Assembly: GCF_964340395.1 (NCBI RefSeq)
Contig: NC_135550.1
Span: 12,607,908-12,671,907, forward strand
DNA: 64,000 bases
Source of the DNA: Glandiceps talaboti
Lineage: Eukaryota; Hemichordata; Enteropneusta; Spengelidae
Reading direction: 5' to 3'
A program made the translations under genes and the position numbers. Position 1 is the stretch's first letter. The number at the start of each line of letters is the position of its first letter. Below the pieces are notes generated by a model, which was given only the letters and a program-made list of their open reading frames with translations, was not told the DNA's origin and made no database searches. Positions 36,164 through 49,499 of this stretch are shown here, piece after piece.

Positions 36164-37715
36164 TGGGCAAAAAAGTGGATCTACTGAGCGTATATGTGTG
36201 CGGACGCACTCGTAGATTTAACATGTACAGAGATGTACTTGAATATACACAAACGCAGATAACATGTACGTGTGTAGTAAATCTAGGTAGCGTATATTAC
36301 CATCGACGGAACATCCCAGTACGCTTAGTGTACGTTGTCGGTATATTAACGCCGACAGGGAGTGTCTCAGTGCGTATACTATCGCCAATAGAATTCGAAG
36401 TAGATCTTCGTCAGACTAACGTACACGGAGTATACGTAACGTATATCCAGCAACGAGTGTGAAGCTACCATCATATTCATATTCATATTCACTTTCAAAG
36501 TTGACCTCTACTCTCAATGTGAATATGATGATAGCTTCACACGTTCGTCATCAGATTCGAAGTCTTCCGAATGGGTACAAACAAGCGTTCGGCAAATCAC
36601 AAATCCTTCATTGGCAGGTTGAAATCATGTGATTGTAGTTACTTTTCACTTGATTAGCGTGGATTTGCATGCTTTCTTCTTATTTTTGCCAGAGAATCCA
36701 ATTTGCACCATGAATTATTGTTGTCATATAAAATTAAAAAACTAATTTGGATGTTTAGTATGCCTTTCCCATATCTTTGAAAATGAAATATCAATATTTG
36801 GGTGTACAAAAAACCTGTATGAGTAATGTAATAAAATACGGCCTGGCTGGGTGTGATTTCCCGCAGTGCTGCTATCTTTGAAACCCTACTTAACACTTAC
36901 ACTGGTGAAATTTACACAAAATAGTGTTGTCAAGACCACAATTATCACAATGTGTGTAGTTCCCTTGATCGGGATCGGTCAATGCAATCGATTGTGAAAA
37001 ATAATGGTCCATGACAACAATAATTCATGGTGTAAATTGGATACTCTGGCAAAAATAACAAGAGAGCATGCAAATCCAGGCAAATCAAGTGAAAAGTAAT
37101 TACAATCACATGATTTCAACCTGCCAATGAAGGATATGTGATTTGCCGAACGCATGTTCGTACCCATTCGGAAGTACTTCGAATCTGATGATGAATGTGT
37201 AAGCTATCATCATATTCACATTGATCGTAGAGGTCAACTTTTGAAAGTGAAGATGAATATGAATATGATGGTAGCTTCACACTCGTTATCCAGCATTGTA
37301 CCCCCACGTTAAACTTATAGGCCTGCTAACGTTCAAGATTTGCATAAAAGGTCAACTCCAAAGGTCAGTGTTGTGGTCAAAGGTCACAATAATTCTAGCA
37401 CAGCCGATCCCATCACGGCACACCCACGGGGTACCGGCCCTAGCTATAGGGTAGCTTTCTAGGAACACAGGTTGTGCCTGGTTATTGGCTTATTATAAAC
37501 CTGTTTATTCAATAGAGATTTTTCTGTATTTTGCAGGTAACATCACCATATTTTGATCGTATTCACTTCTAATCTTCAAATTATCTGTAATTATGATTCT
37601 TTCAGTTCTCCATTGCTATATGATGGTGGATACTGGCAATATGCACATATACCTGATTTTGTATTCTAATACTTTGACAAAACAGATAAACCTTTGCTAG
37701 CAAGAAGGAAGAGCT

Positions 37716-37756
<41 letters not shown>

Positions 37757-40700
37757 ACAAATCAACAACAACAATGTAACATTTATATTTTACAAATATG
37801 GGGAGAGGAAATTTAATTACACTGCAATCACTTCTGAATAAACAAACAGGAAACTTTATTCATAAAAGAAAGTTGAACAGTAAATTTGACATTTCTTTTA
37901 CAGGAGTAACAACACATTCCAAATATCATGTACTGGTACTACATTTATACACTTTTTATGTTCTTTAAATGAACCAAGATATGGATTCAATGTGTCTTTG
38001 ACCCACTAAATTCCATAGAAGAATAACCCAAACTGTACAAGTAATGTCAGTAGATAGAAATTGTTCTTTTCAACATATAGGTACAGTGTGTAGCTGAGGA
38101 CACATTATTGATAAATATCACTGTACAAAATACAATTACATTTTACATGTTCACACACAGACTATATTTATGTAGATAAAAATGGGAATCTACACAACTG
38201 GTATAATGGTGCAACATGCACACAAAAGCCAAATTGTTTACAATAACTAATATTTCATAAATGCTTTAGGAAAGTAAAACAAAGTCATGTAAAAATATCA
38301 TTTTTGTATCCATTTGATACTGTTATATGTATGTAAATGTACACTAGATCATTTTCTTTGCAATACTTTGTTTGCAGTATGTACATTGTAACTGATGACC
38401 TGTTTTTGACAAAAAAGTAATCAAATTAATATATCATGCTATTTTGTGTCAACTAAAATATTTCATTTACTACAACTATAATTCTCTCCAACTTTAAATT
38501 GGTATATATTCTGTTGTTGATAAAAAATATAAAACTATATACTACCATGACAGCATCCTAGATAAAGCAACATTGACACAACTAAATACATTTTCTATAG
38601 CATGTGATAAAGGAAAGATACCATAAATCTGCAATCATGATAGTCCCTAAAATGTACACCAGTCTGAACACTGTCTAAATTTGAAATTACACTATGCACT
38701 CAAAAGCCATTAAGAACAAAAAATATGGAATATATAACTCTGGTTCTATGTCACAACGTATGTCACCATCACTGGTTCTGCTGTGTTCAAAATATTTGTC
38801 AAAACTTTCAAAATTGCCATTACTGTCCCCAATGTTTCTTTGATATTACTGGCACTGGTAAATAATGTTATTTTGGCTGTAGAACAATTCAGTTTTCTAC
38901 TTTCTAGTACACATTTTATCTTGCACAGCATTTGACTGCAGAATAATTCAGTTTTCTACTTTCTAGTACACATTTTATTAGCCCAACTGAACTGACAGGG
39001 TTCAGTAGTGCTAAAGGCATGGCAAAGTGTCTGTCTGTCTGTGCAAACAACTTAAATCAAAAACCGCTGGAGTGATTGCCATAATATTTGGTGGGTGTAG
39101 TCTATTGTCAGTAGTACCAGTGTTCTCCACAGATGAAAAAAATTAAGGGGTGGCTAATTTGCGTATATTTACATAAATGTGTGAGCAGTATATTATACAA
39201 TAGCTACTCAAATGATCCAGCTCATTTTACTTTACTTGTGGAATTGTACAAGCAGGGCCTGGGCTACTATCTTGGGCTAGTTGTAGTTTCGTAGTAAAAT
39301 ATTCATAAACATTTCTACAAATACAGACTGTGTGTGTGTGTGTGTGTTTGTTTGTTTGTTTGTTTGTTTGTTTGTGTGTGTGTGTTTGTTTGTTTCTTTT
39401 TTGTTTGCTTGTTTGCATGTTTGTTTTTTTCGTCAGCAGTGACCCGTTTTACTTTCTCTTTACTGAAAACAATCTCGAGCATTTGCAGGCATGGCATAAC
39501 TAATTTCACAGGAATTCTAGAGAGAAACGGTGTCCGATACCACTATGGTCTGCACAGTAATACAGTACTAGCTACTGAGGAACATTCATTTGAAATACCA
39601 GTTGTAGGCTTACAGCAGATCGGTTCCGCTGTCATATTCGCGCTGGCCCATGTACATTTTCAAGTTCCAGGACACATGCACAATGCAACTTAATGCTCCA
39701 GGGCCGGCCTGACGACCCAATATAAAAGAACGTCCCATTTATCTTATGTTTTAATTAATGGTCATTATCTTGTATTTCCTTTAAACTAGACTGCACTTAA
39801 AACTGCAAAACTGTATCTGTTTTTCTATATGTATAACCATGGATGTATTAGTGATAATACTAATACATCCATGGTATAACCTAACCGCAAGTCGTACATG
39901 TATGTATCCAGGACGGCAGTAGAATATGCACGGCCGCGAGGCAGGCGATCGAACGATTTAATCCAATGTTCAATTTTCATTTGTTTTAATTCACCATCAT
40001 AGGCTGACGTTTTTGTCTTTTCGGCGAAGGCGTATTGCTCGGATAGCTAAGTTTTTTTTCAACGAAACTAGCATTATGATGGACAATTTTATCAATCACA
40101 CAATGTGTACAGGATATCACGATCTTGTGATGAAGGCCATATAATGAGCTGACAGCTGGCTTTTTGATATTTCATTGTTGTACTATTTTGTACAATGTAT
40201 ATGCAAATCAAAGATTTGTTTTTAACCGGGCATAGGTTTAACCATTGACGGTACTTTAACACTTTGCAAAAGTCCGAAAGTTGTGGAGAAAAATGTACAG
40301 ATGTCTAAATGATACATATAAAAACACTGTAAAATGAAACGAAAACGATGTTTTGTGTGAATTGTATCGGAAACCAAATTGGCACATCACAGAACACTAA
40401 AATATCAAATGCAAACGGATGTTTTGAGTAAGATTTGTTGCGCAGCTTGAGTTTAACCACAGACAAGTAAGAGATTTTGCTACTTGTCTGTGGTTTAAAC
40501 AAGTTGAACGCGATCACAGTATTTACATTTTGATCACAGACCATCTGTGATTTGATTTTGGGGTGTTAACAAGTCGTCCACGACATTGCCGAGGAGTACC
40601 GATTGGTACGCTTCCACGGCCGTATAATACAAGAAAGAGTTTCTTACTTGTCTGTGATTACAGTCTAGCTGCGAGACATTCGGGCATTCCTCTCATACGT

Positions 40701-41008
40701 TACGACAAGCATCTCGTATTGGAAGAAAGACCGAAGGCCTAGGAACTAGACTAATGGTGAAAAGAGAACAACTCCTCATGGCGGCACGAACGTATATGTA
40801 ACGACTACATAAAATATACAGTGTGCAAAAAAGACTGAAAGCTGGAACAAAAGACTTAAGTGTACGCTTAGTCTACGGAACCGTAGATTTCGGTAGATTT
40901 AATGTCTATAGTATACGTGTTCGTATACTTCAGTACACGTAGCGTATATGTGAGATCTGCAGATACAGTACATTTTCGTAGATTCATGTCTATTCAACTT
41001 TTTGCCCA
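36164..41008. mobile_element. 4.0 kb non-autonomous DNA element (unit 2), interrupted
   Basis: Same termini as the unit 1 copy. The length is 4845 bp because an 834 bp element and its 9 bp duplication lie inside. Without them it is about 4.0 kb. Internal hairpins are at 39838-39873 and 40451-40500. Confidence 0.55.
36453..37286. mobile_element. 834 bp MITE with about 275 bp terminal inverted repeats
   Basis: The element starts acgagtgtgaagctaccatc and ends with its reverse complement. The arms are about 36453-36727 and 37011-37286, with scattered mismatches. It is flanked by the direct repeat tatccagca at 36444-36452 and 37287-37295. Unit 1 has a single uninterrupted tatccagca at the matching site, so this is a true insertion after duplication. 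Long inverted arms and a 9 bp target duplication fit a Mutator-like (MULE) MITE. No transposase is encoded. Confidence 0.85.
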
Positions 41009-42208
41009 GTGCAATGTTCTGTGACTTGAAAATGTGTCTTGGCTTGTTTGAGTTATATATTAACTTTCGCTTGACAGTATATTCAACTAAATCAAACAAG
41101 AACAAGATACAAGACTGCATTTTACAGTGTTATTCAATGTCATTCTGTCCTAGTTGTCAGTTTTTACTGCACAATAATAAGGGACTGAACTAGTACATTC
41201 CAATACAAAACTGTTTTTAAATAGCATGTGCATCAACATTTGCAACTGTAATTAAGAAGACATTCAACTGCAATACATCAATGAAATGATACACTATTGA
41301 ACAGAAATCAAAGACTCGGTTGGACATGTAACAACAGTTACATGTAGTCTGTTAAGGAAGTAATGTCAATAATTTTCTTTTACGTGTATCAGAGAGGTTT
41401 TTGTCTTCAGAGAAAAACTAGGACCCTCCGAGACCATGTATCCTCAAAAATGACAAAATATTTTCAAACGTGAATATCTAGACATGTTGCTATCAATTTA
41501 AAAATGATAATATGCCTACATCAAAAACACTTGAGCTAAAGGACAATGACGTGTTTGATAAGATCATTTTTTTTAAAGGAAAAAAAGTTCCCAAATATCT
41601 CAGTACGTGCCAAAGGGATAGAAACAGTAAAACACATTGTTTTAATTTTTTGCAAAGAGAATGTCTCGGTAGACATTTTTTACAGGCAGGGTACTTGGAT
41701 GGTAATGTGATCAGTATATATGTATGTAAGAGTGCGTGTATTGTAAAAAAAAAATTATCTCCTATTTAAAATGGTAAGGGGGTACTTCAAAATTGTTGAT
41801 CCAGGCAAAGAGGGGACTTCAAAATTGTGGGCTATGGCAAGGAGAAAGGGTAAAAAAATGAGGGATTGAAAAAAATCTCCCCACCCCAAACAAGTCTTTG
41901 TGAAAGCAGCCTATAAGGGGATCTTGTCAGTACGATTCGCTAGACGAGTAGCTTAGGTCATGATTATTTTCTGTCTGAATGAAGAACATTATTGCTTAGG
42001 GAATAATATAATTATACTATCCACAGTAATATAAACAGATTTGGAAATTGTGAGCGATTTTCTCATATTTCAAACACAGCAGAACCAATGAGTAGACGTG
42101 TGTTGTCGTGACGTAGAACGTCGACAAGAGTATGTATGCCATATTCATTGTTGAACGTGGCTCGTGCATGGCATAATCATGTTTATCGCCTTGTCTTGTG
42201 GCCCCGGT

Positions 42209-42399
42209 TTACGTTTCGGTCATGACAATTCCATGGTCGTTTTCTTGGTTTGGTTTGGTTATTGGTTGCACTTTAGGAGAGCTACCTTGAGATTCAACAT
42301 TCCTTTCTTTCTTCTTCTGTCTGTATGCTCTTATTATATAGCCAGCTATTAGAACGACGACCAAAGGAAACAGTAGAAAACTCCCAGAATAATTGGATC
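42209..42399 (-). CDS. Gene 3 last exon: transmembrane helix and tail
   Basis: Same exon as gene 2: helix FLLFPLVVVLIAGYII, basic stop-transfer cluster, tail without tyrosine signalling motifs. Confidence 0.7.
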
Positions 42400-45300
42400 C
42401 TGGAATATATAATTATCTTTTTCATTCAATTATAAAGCGAATGTGTATAGATGGATGTTATGTTAATTCTGTACTATCAATATCTAAAAGAGATAAACAT
42501 GCACAAACTGCATCGTTGCTATATACAACGTCTATAAACAACAGCTATACTTCCATTTGATTCCATGACGCATTCAAAATTTGTCTTAGGATTGCATAGT
42601 GTCTAATAGTATTTCATTGAAGTGTTTTTGCTCTATATTGGAACATTCTGAGAAAGACTAATACTGTACAGAAAAGAATATTTGAAAAACCCTTCCTGCT
42701 GTCGAACCTCAAGTCTCAAAGCCTCATGTGGCAAATGTTCTTCGCAAAAGTTTGCTGGTGGCAAAAGTATGCTACTGAAATGTGATTCATATAATTGTCA
42801 GTATTTCTATTTTCGTTTGCATGAAATATTGCAAAGGCACTGCACGGAAAAGAAATACACTTTTATAAATACATTGACTTTATGAACACACACACACGGT
42901 TGTCGTCCTGTTCATAACATTCAAATATATAATCGGTGTTTACTATTATGTCTTGCCTTTGAATACATTGAAAAGGAATTTTTATTCGTCGGATTACATC
43001 TATTTGCAATTGTTCTGACTGTCTCACAAAATCCTTATGCATTTCTTTCTACATACATACATACATACATACATACATACATACATACATACATACATAC
43101 ATACATACATACATACATAACAAAGTTTTCACCTGGCATTTCTCTGTCTCGCCAATTTTTCCTTTGAAAAAGAATAATTATTCGAAACGTCGGATTTAAC
43201 AGCTATATATACGGACTGGTTTATTAGTTCCTTATGCATTTCTTTCTACATACATACATACTTGACAATTCGCTCTTTGTCTTTGATTGAAATGAAACGA
43301 TTCCCCCTATACTCAGTTTTAACCCGTTCTTGCAAATTAGCAAGCCTTCAAACTCCATTATATAACGATATTTTCATCAAATTGTGGCTCTGGAGAGCCA
43401 TTTCATAATTTTACAAGTTGAGCCTTGGTAATTGCCCTTTTTGGACAATGTGAGAGCAAAAACAATTTGCATACCAGATTCGGGAATATCTTCAGATTCT
43501 TCAACATCAGATTCTCCTGGTCTTTTAGTATGGTTACCTTTGTTTTCAGAGTTTGTTGCTACACCTGTGACGAATTAGATTGCAAGGATATTAAAACACT
43601 TGTCGACGTAATTTAGTACAACACACTTTTTAAAATAAATTCTCCAAACGGTTTGAGTATATCCAAACCTGATTGCTGATATATATTTATAATATTCTGG
43701 CTACTTTGTTAACACTGCCTGCTTTGTTGGCTGGTCCTGTCGATTTGCAAGGCAGATGTTTAAAGGCTAATTGTGCATGTTTTTTTTTTATCGAATATAG
43801 AATACTGTTTAAAATGTAGCAATTGCCCTTTTCGTTTGGACAGTGTTAGAGCAAAAACAATTTGCGTACCAGATTCGGTAATAGCCTCAGATTCTTCAAC
43901 CTCAGATTTTCCTGGTCTTTAAGTATGCTTACCTTTGTTTTCAGAGTTTGTTGCTACTGCTGTGCTCTCCATTTGAGTCGTCACACCTGTGACGAATTAA
44001 AGCGTAAGGATATTAAAACACTTGTCGACATAATTTAGTACAACACACTTTTTAAAAGAGCTTTTAAAACGGTTTGTATATCCAAACCTGATTGCTGCTG
44101 ATATAGCTTTATAATACTGTCAAGCTTGTTAACTGCTATGATGACTTATCGTGTCGATTTGCATGGCAGATGTTTGAAGGCGAATTTTGCATGTTTGTGT
44201 CGAAAGGAAAATCTAGTGTAAAGTAGTTGAAAGTCGTCAATTGCTTCTGTTTTTGAAGGTCTGAGACGCAAACACAATTTGCGTATCAGATTCGGGAATG
44301 TCGACAGATCCAACCCCACCCCAACCCCCGATCCGAAAGACCATGCTATAAAAATAAACGAAATAGTACATCACTATCAGGATACACTTACATAGTGCTG
44401 ATGATTACCACTGCCACATTTGTTTCGGGGAAATGAAATCAAGATGATTTGATAAAATCAGGAAGTGATAATTTTTTATTGTAATTGTGAGTATCGTCAG
44501 TAGGCATCCTTACTTGATGAACCGTCAAATTTAATTTGCTCACATTGATAACCAAATCTATCAAAATGAGTGTCGAACCAATACTATCTCTAATATATCC
44601 TTATAATATATAAAACCATTGAAATTGTCTGCATATTTATTTGTTCGTGAATAATGCTCATATCAAACGTTTCGTATGTTGTATTGCTTATTTAACTCTT
44701 GACATTGTTGGCTGGTATAATACCACTTTTACATAATTATGCTCGTTTTATTCTTGGGGCATATTCTCACTTTCGAACAATCGTTAATTTGTACCACATA
44801 ATTATCTTCACCTTCTCTACAAATAAAAGCTCCAACTTTTCATTTCATCTCGCATAACTTTGAATAGATTGCAATTGTCGTACAGGTGTAACTATTTATA
44901 TTTTAACATGCAGTTTCGCTGCTGAATAAAAGCTATTTCATATCATGGTGGTCGTTCGTTCAATCCTGCGGTCAACCCAGACTTTGTTTGTCACGTGACA
45001 ACAACAACAACAACAACAACAGTAAATCATTTCTGCCCAGTAAAGCAATTGTAAGTTAATTTATTTAGTTTTATGAAAGCATGTACTGCTTACCCAATGA
45101 CAGTAAACGTGTTCGGTTCCTGAATACCCGATTTAAACAATAATGTATTTAGAAAGTAAGGATATTTATGAATATAACATGGAAGAGAAAGTAAATTATG
45201 AATAATATATTACCTTGAAAAGCAGAAAGGTTTCCAATTGTTAGTGATACAATGGTGACTTGACTGTTTGAACCATTATCCTGGATTATTACAAAGCCTT

Positions 45301-48300
45301 CGTTACCGATTGACAGATCAACAATTGGCAGTGAATTTAGATGTACATCATCGATGAGATTTACCCAGGATCTGTCGAGCATTTCCTTCACCATCAGATG
45401 ACCCTCATCAAGACCTATGATGACACCATTCACTGTTGCCTCTACCTTTGAGCCATTGCCACTGTTAAGTAGAGGTTCGCTCCATGGCATATGTAAATCA
45501 TGACGAATAACCAAATTTCTATCTGTGTCTAGTCCAATAAGTTTACCATATTCTGTAACACTGATATCAATCACACAGCAGCTATTGGGCAAAGTGTCAG
45601 ACCAACCATTACCATCGAATGCGGTTTTCCTAGATAGACTATAGCCAGTCAAAACACCGAGTAAAGAACCATCAGGTAGAACTTCAATATCAATGATACA
45701 ACAAGTGTCTTCGAGGGGTCCTATGTATTCATAAACACCTTTACCAACTGGTCGGCCTGTGTATAAATGGTTGTCATTTCCCACTGCAAGTACATTAAGT
45801 GAATTCATTGGACCAAACAGATATTTACTTGCTAAAACATAGTCAGGATTATTTCCACCACTTCCTGAAATAGTAAATCGGTGAAGTATGTTCACATATT
45901 ATGTCAGAGTTTTCAGTGCATAGAAGAAAAGAGAGAGATATTTAAACATTACAATCAGCTTGCTATACTAGTATTATCAATGCAACGACGTCATTTACAA
46001 TATATATTGAACAGATTTGGTTAGTTTATTGAACTATGAAAGTCAATACATGCCAACGGAATTTTCTTCTATTTTGACAAAGGTTTATCAGTGGTGGGTG
46101 TTTCAAATTTCTCTGACAATGCCTACTAGGGAGTATTAGTCAGAGGGAGTTTTCCTACCAATGTAAGGTGTTTTAACGTGAGTTATTCTCATCCCTGTCG
46201 TTCCAAGTGCATCGCCACTCATTGCAAACCCCACATCAAATGCCTTAAAATTGTCTGGTGGGAATGTCATATCTTGCAATTTGTCTTGGAACTGTACTCC
46301 ATTACACTGCCAGAAATTTAAAGATCCGTTTTCGTTTTCAGAACATAATTCCATACGTGATACCATCAGAGCGATTAGAATGGTACCTTCAAAATTCATT
46401 GCGATTGTGACAATGCCACCACTGTTTGGTATCGGACCTTGCCATGGTGAAAAAAGGTTAGTTCTCACAAAAAGTTCATTTTCGTTACCGACACCAAATA
46501 CTTCACCATCCTTCGTGGCTTCTATTGCATTCATGCAGCACGAATTGTCAAGTGGAGCCGACCACCTAAAAACACCTGCAGAGCTTATTCTTAGTTTATG
46601 GTCAACATCAAGTCCCAACAGATTACCATCGTTCATCACTGTCAGATCTATGATGAGATTTGTATCACCAATTGGACCTTCTAGAAACGGGAAACTCGGT
46701 TCATATGCAGTGTAAACGTTGTTATCATCACATACCACAAGCAATAGCGTTTCTAGATAATCAAAAGGAAATTTTAAATATGTCTACATAGTAATTAGTA
46801 GTCAATTAGAACCCATTATGATCGCAGAACTTACTCAATATAGAAATATGGTTAATTGTTTCAAACGTATAACAAATGCAAAAATCACAATAGAGAATAT
46901 GTGAATGTAATAATAATTGAAAATGTAATAAAACCAGATGTAAACTGAATGCCTTCCGCCAGGTCGGAAATGTTCGTAAACTTTTGTTTTTCATACACAT
47001 TGACGGAATGGATCAGAATGTCAATAAGCAATTGGCAAATATAAGCTAAATTATGAAAGCTACATCAACTAGTTTTATAGGCAAGATGTGCTTGTTATCG
47101 TTAATGTATGTACTACCAAACTACCAACCAATTTATGTGATTAGTTGTATATCACTGATCGATCTGCAGCTGATAGGTTTTTCTACCATCAGTGCCGTTC
47201 TCAAACCTGCCTATTGTCAGATTGTTTCATCAAAATATATCAGTGAAAATAAAGCTCAAAAACATTGTCTTCAAATAAAAATGAACTACTTGGGTCGAAC
47301 TACATGCTGAATGAGTTTTTTAGTGTCACGCTGGTGTACGGCATTTACAATTGTCAATATTATATACTGTGGTTTATATTTGGCTCTGATGATGCATACA
47401 AGAATAAATTGAGAGACAACTAAGCTTTTGTATATCCACCATGCACTAAGAGAATGAACACAATTTACGACAATGAGAGGGGGGCTTAGATGTTTTGCTC
47501 TTTAGTTGTGATTTTTTTGGAACCAATTTAAACTTCTGGAGAAGTCGTTTACTAAGTGCACATATACAAAACATTTTGCAACTTTGCCACAGCAAAATAC
47601 ATATTATAGCCAGATGATATGTACTGCATAGTAAAATTGTTTTCAAATTAATATTTTTATTTTAATTTGCAATATAAGTGAAGCATTGATTGTGAAACAG
47701 CCAAGCATTTACAGGATATGTTACGTAACTAGTGTGGTAGCAGGGTAATACATGTATATGTATATGCATAGTTATGTTTGAACTAATAAGTAATATTAAA
47801 GAATTCATGTATGAAACAGGGACAATAAGAAATATTTACATATACCACATTTCAGACAAGGCTATATGCCATTGTAGAAATGGATTTTCTTCTTCCATCA
47901 CAATCCAAAACACAATGCACCCCCCCCCCCCCACCAACAATTTTCAAATCAGTATGACCTTCCCCCTCCAACTGACAATTTCAAAAACCGGGTGACCCCT
48001 CTCCACCAATCCTCCCCCAGACCAAAGAAACTGATCAGTCCCTAAGTAGTAGTATATATGTCAATGAAATGTTCAGAATTTTTAAATACAGTGTTGTTTA
48101 CACCATGTCTTATTCTACATATATTTAAAAACATGAAATCTACCTGTTGCTTGAATGGAACACAGCGCGAGTCTTTGAGAATAAAGACAGTGTTGATCTC
48201 ATCAGTTACGATGTCTGGAATCATTTCTTATGAATTTGAATTAAAAGAACTATGGGGTGTGGGATTCTGTTATGCTTTTCTTTTCCCAGAGACATCTTCC

Positions 48301-48563
48301 AGAAACATCTATGCTACTCTTGCATACAGTATTAAAAGTATATTACAACGCTAAAAAAATTTAATTGCCTTCGAAACAATTTATGCAGTAGAGTCAAAAT
48401 GATTGTGAAGAAAAATAAAAATAATCATAAAATGATACACAGAAATTTATATACAAAACACAAAATCATAGAAAACCAGATTCAAACTGAATGCCTTCCC
48501 TAAAGGCAAAGTCTTGTACCAAATTATATTCAATTTGAAGGGTGCATTTTGTGAAAATGATGG

Positions 48564-48601
<38 letters not shown>

Positions 48602-48935
48602 GTCAGACAGACAGACACATACATATACGTACGTACGTACGTACATACATACATACATACATACATACATACATACATACATAGACAGACAGACAGACAG
48701 ACAGACATACATACATACATACATACAGAAAGACAGACAGACAGACAGACAGACTATTCACCCCTCAATATAACCAAAATTTTACAGATGGTCTGAGTGG
48801 TATCAAAGCCTTACCATGATGATGTTCCACGTCATTGTTGATAGGGTTGATAGGGTTAGGTGCAGGGTAACCTAATGCCAGTGTGAGCATCCAATATAAC
48901 ATAATTCCCGGCTTATTGCTCTTCAAGAATGTCAT
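42209..48935 (-). CDS. Gene 3: predicted type I membrane double beta-propeller receptor
   Basis: Model: exons 48935-48815, 46752-46159, 45864-45214, 43986-43933, 43564-43475 and 42399-42209, all phase 1. They total 1701 nt and encode 566 residues. Signal peptide 1-40, propeller modules 41-238 and 239-455, stalk 456-503, membrane helix about 511-526, tail to 566 ending VMTET. The ectodomain is the most divergent of the three: in-frame single-codon losses occur in the signal exon and in exon A, and exon A has clustered replacements. All frames stay open, which argues for selection rather than decay. Confidence 0.7.
43030..43265. mobile_element. Small Penelope-like insertion with CATA arrays (unit 3)
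   Basis: Counterpart of the unit 2 insert. The CATA array is long after the first direct repeat and short after the second, the reverse of unit 2. Confidence 0.4.
43475..43986 (-). CDS. Gene 3 stalk exons
   Basis: 43986-43933 (54 nt, donor aaag|gtaagc) and 43564-43475 (90 nt, donor gtatgc) are arranged as in gene 2. The former intronic remainder of the first cassette carries TAA and can drift freely. Confidence 0.55.
45214..45864 (-). CDS. Gene 3 exon B: second beta-propeller
   Basis: This exon of 217 codons, phase 1-1, has gene 3-specific residues GSLLG, SLSRK and LDEGH. It is otherwise identical or nearly so to gene 2. Confidence 0.75.
46159..46752 (-). CDS. Gene 3 exon A: first beta-propeller
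   Basis: This exon of 198 codons, phase 1-1, has lost one codon in the terminal patch (FPPDNFKAFDVGFAM). A second cluster of changes is near the start (TAYEPSFPFLEG against TGYEATFPYLEG). The central repeats are almost unchanged. Confidence 0.75.
48144..48214 (-). CDS. Candidate 71 bp mini-exon, unit 3
   Basis: All 71 bases match units 1 and 2, although both flanks carry substitutions. The phase 1-0 problem is the same. Confidence 0.35.
48567..48753. repeat. Compound GACA / CATA / GTAC microsatellite (unit 3)
   Basis: Long gaca, tacg and cata runs expand a site that in units 1 and 2 has only about eight gaca copies (10288-10318 and 29583-29613). They explain the low-complexity frames on both strands. 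Confidence 0.9.
48815..48935 (-). CDS. Gene 3 exon 1: start and signal peptide
   Basis: The 40-codon exon has core IMLYWMLTLALGYPAP, then NPINPINNDVEHHH and donor catg|gtaagg in phase 1. It is one codon shorter than genes 1 and 2, with the frame kept. Confidence 0.7.
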
Positions 48936-49499
48936 CTGTTAATGGAAATGTGATACTTAATTAATTTAATAATAAACGTATTACATTCATTAGGCACTGA
49001 TAATCATTCCTTTGAAGAGGAAGGCAAATTCTATTATAACTTAAGTCCTCCTTCGGCTATCTGCTATCACAATCGATATCTCTGACATGCAACAGCCGGT
49101 TTCAGTCAAACCTGGTCCAAAGGTGACATTGTAGAAGCACATGTATGTCACATATCCAAATTAGATAAAATCGCGGTCACAGTCTTTAGTCAGAAATCAA
49201 TATTGACTGCATAACCAATCATTTGATACATACAACCCATATTATCAGGTGCAAGATTTCTTCTAAGTTATTTATCAAAAACCAAGCCATTTCTTGCATA
49301 TCACAGCTTGTTGTAGTTATGCTTTATCCATTTCATTTAAATTGTGTCCATAAGAGAAATACACGTGGTACGTTTGGTGCTAATATAACCTTTCACTGAA
49401 TAGTAGTCATAGTTCTACTCGAGCAACACTGTCTATTGTATAAATAACAACATTAATATACCCATGTGATCACTAGTCTGTAAGATTACAGACATTCGT

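Larger units (their letters stand above)
22841..42180. repeat. Tandem segmental duplication, unit 2
   Basis: The middle unit is offset about 19.27-19.34 kb from its neighbours. Its left 3 kb (stalk and membrane exons) is almost identical to unit 3, and its right 16 kb almost identical to unit 1. It alone carries the 834 bp inverted-repeat element at 36453-37286. Confidence 0.85.

Noticed and set aside
48542-48796. Regularly spaced short repeats that might suggest a CRISPR array
   Set aside because: They are contiguous tetranucleotide microsatellites (gaca, cata) without unique spacers, in a eukaryotic context.
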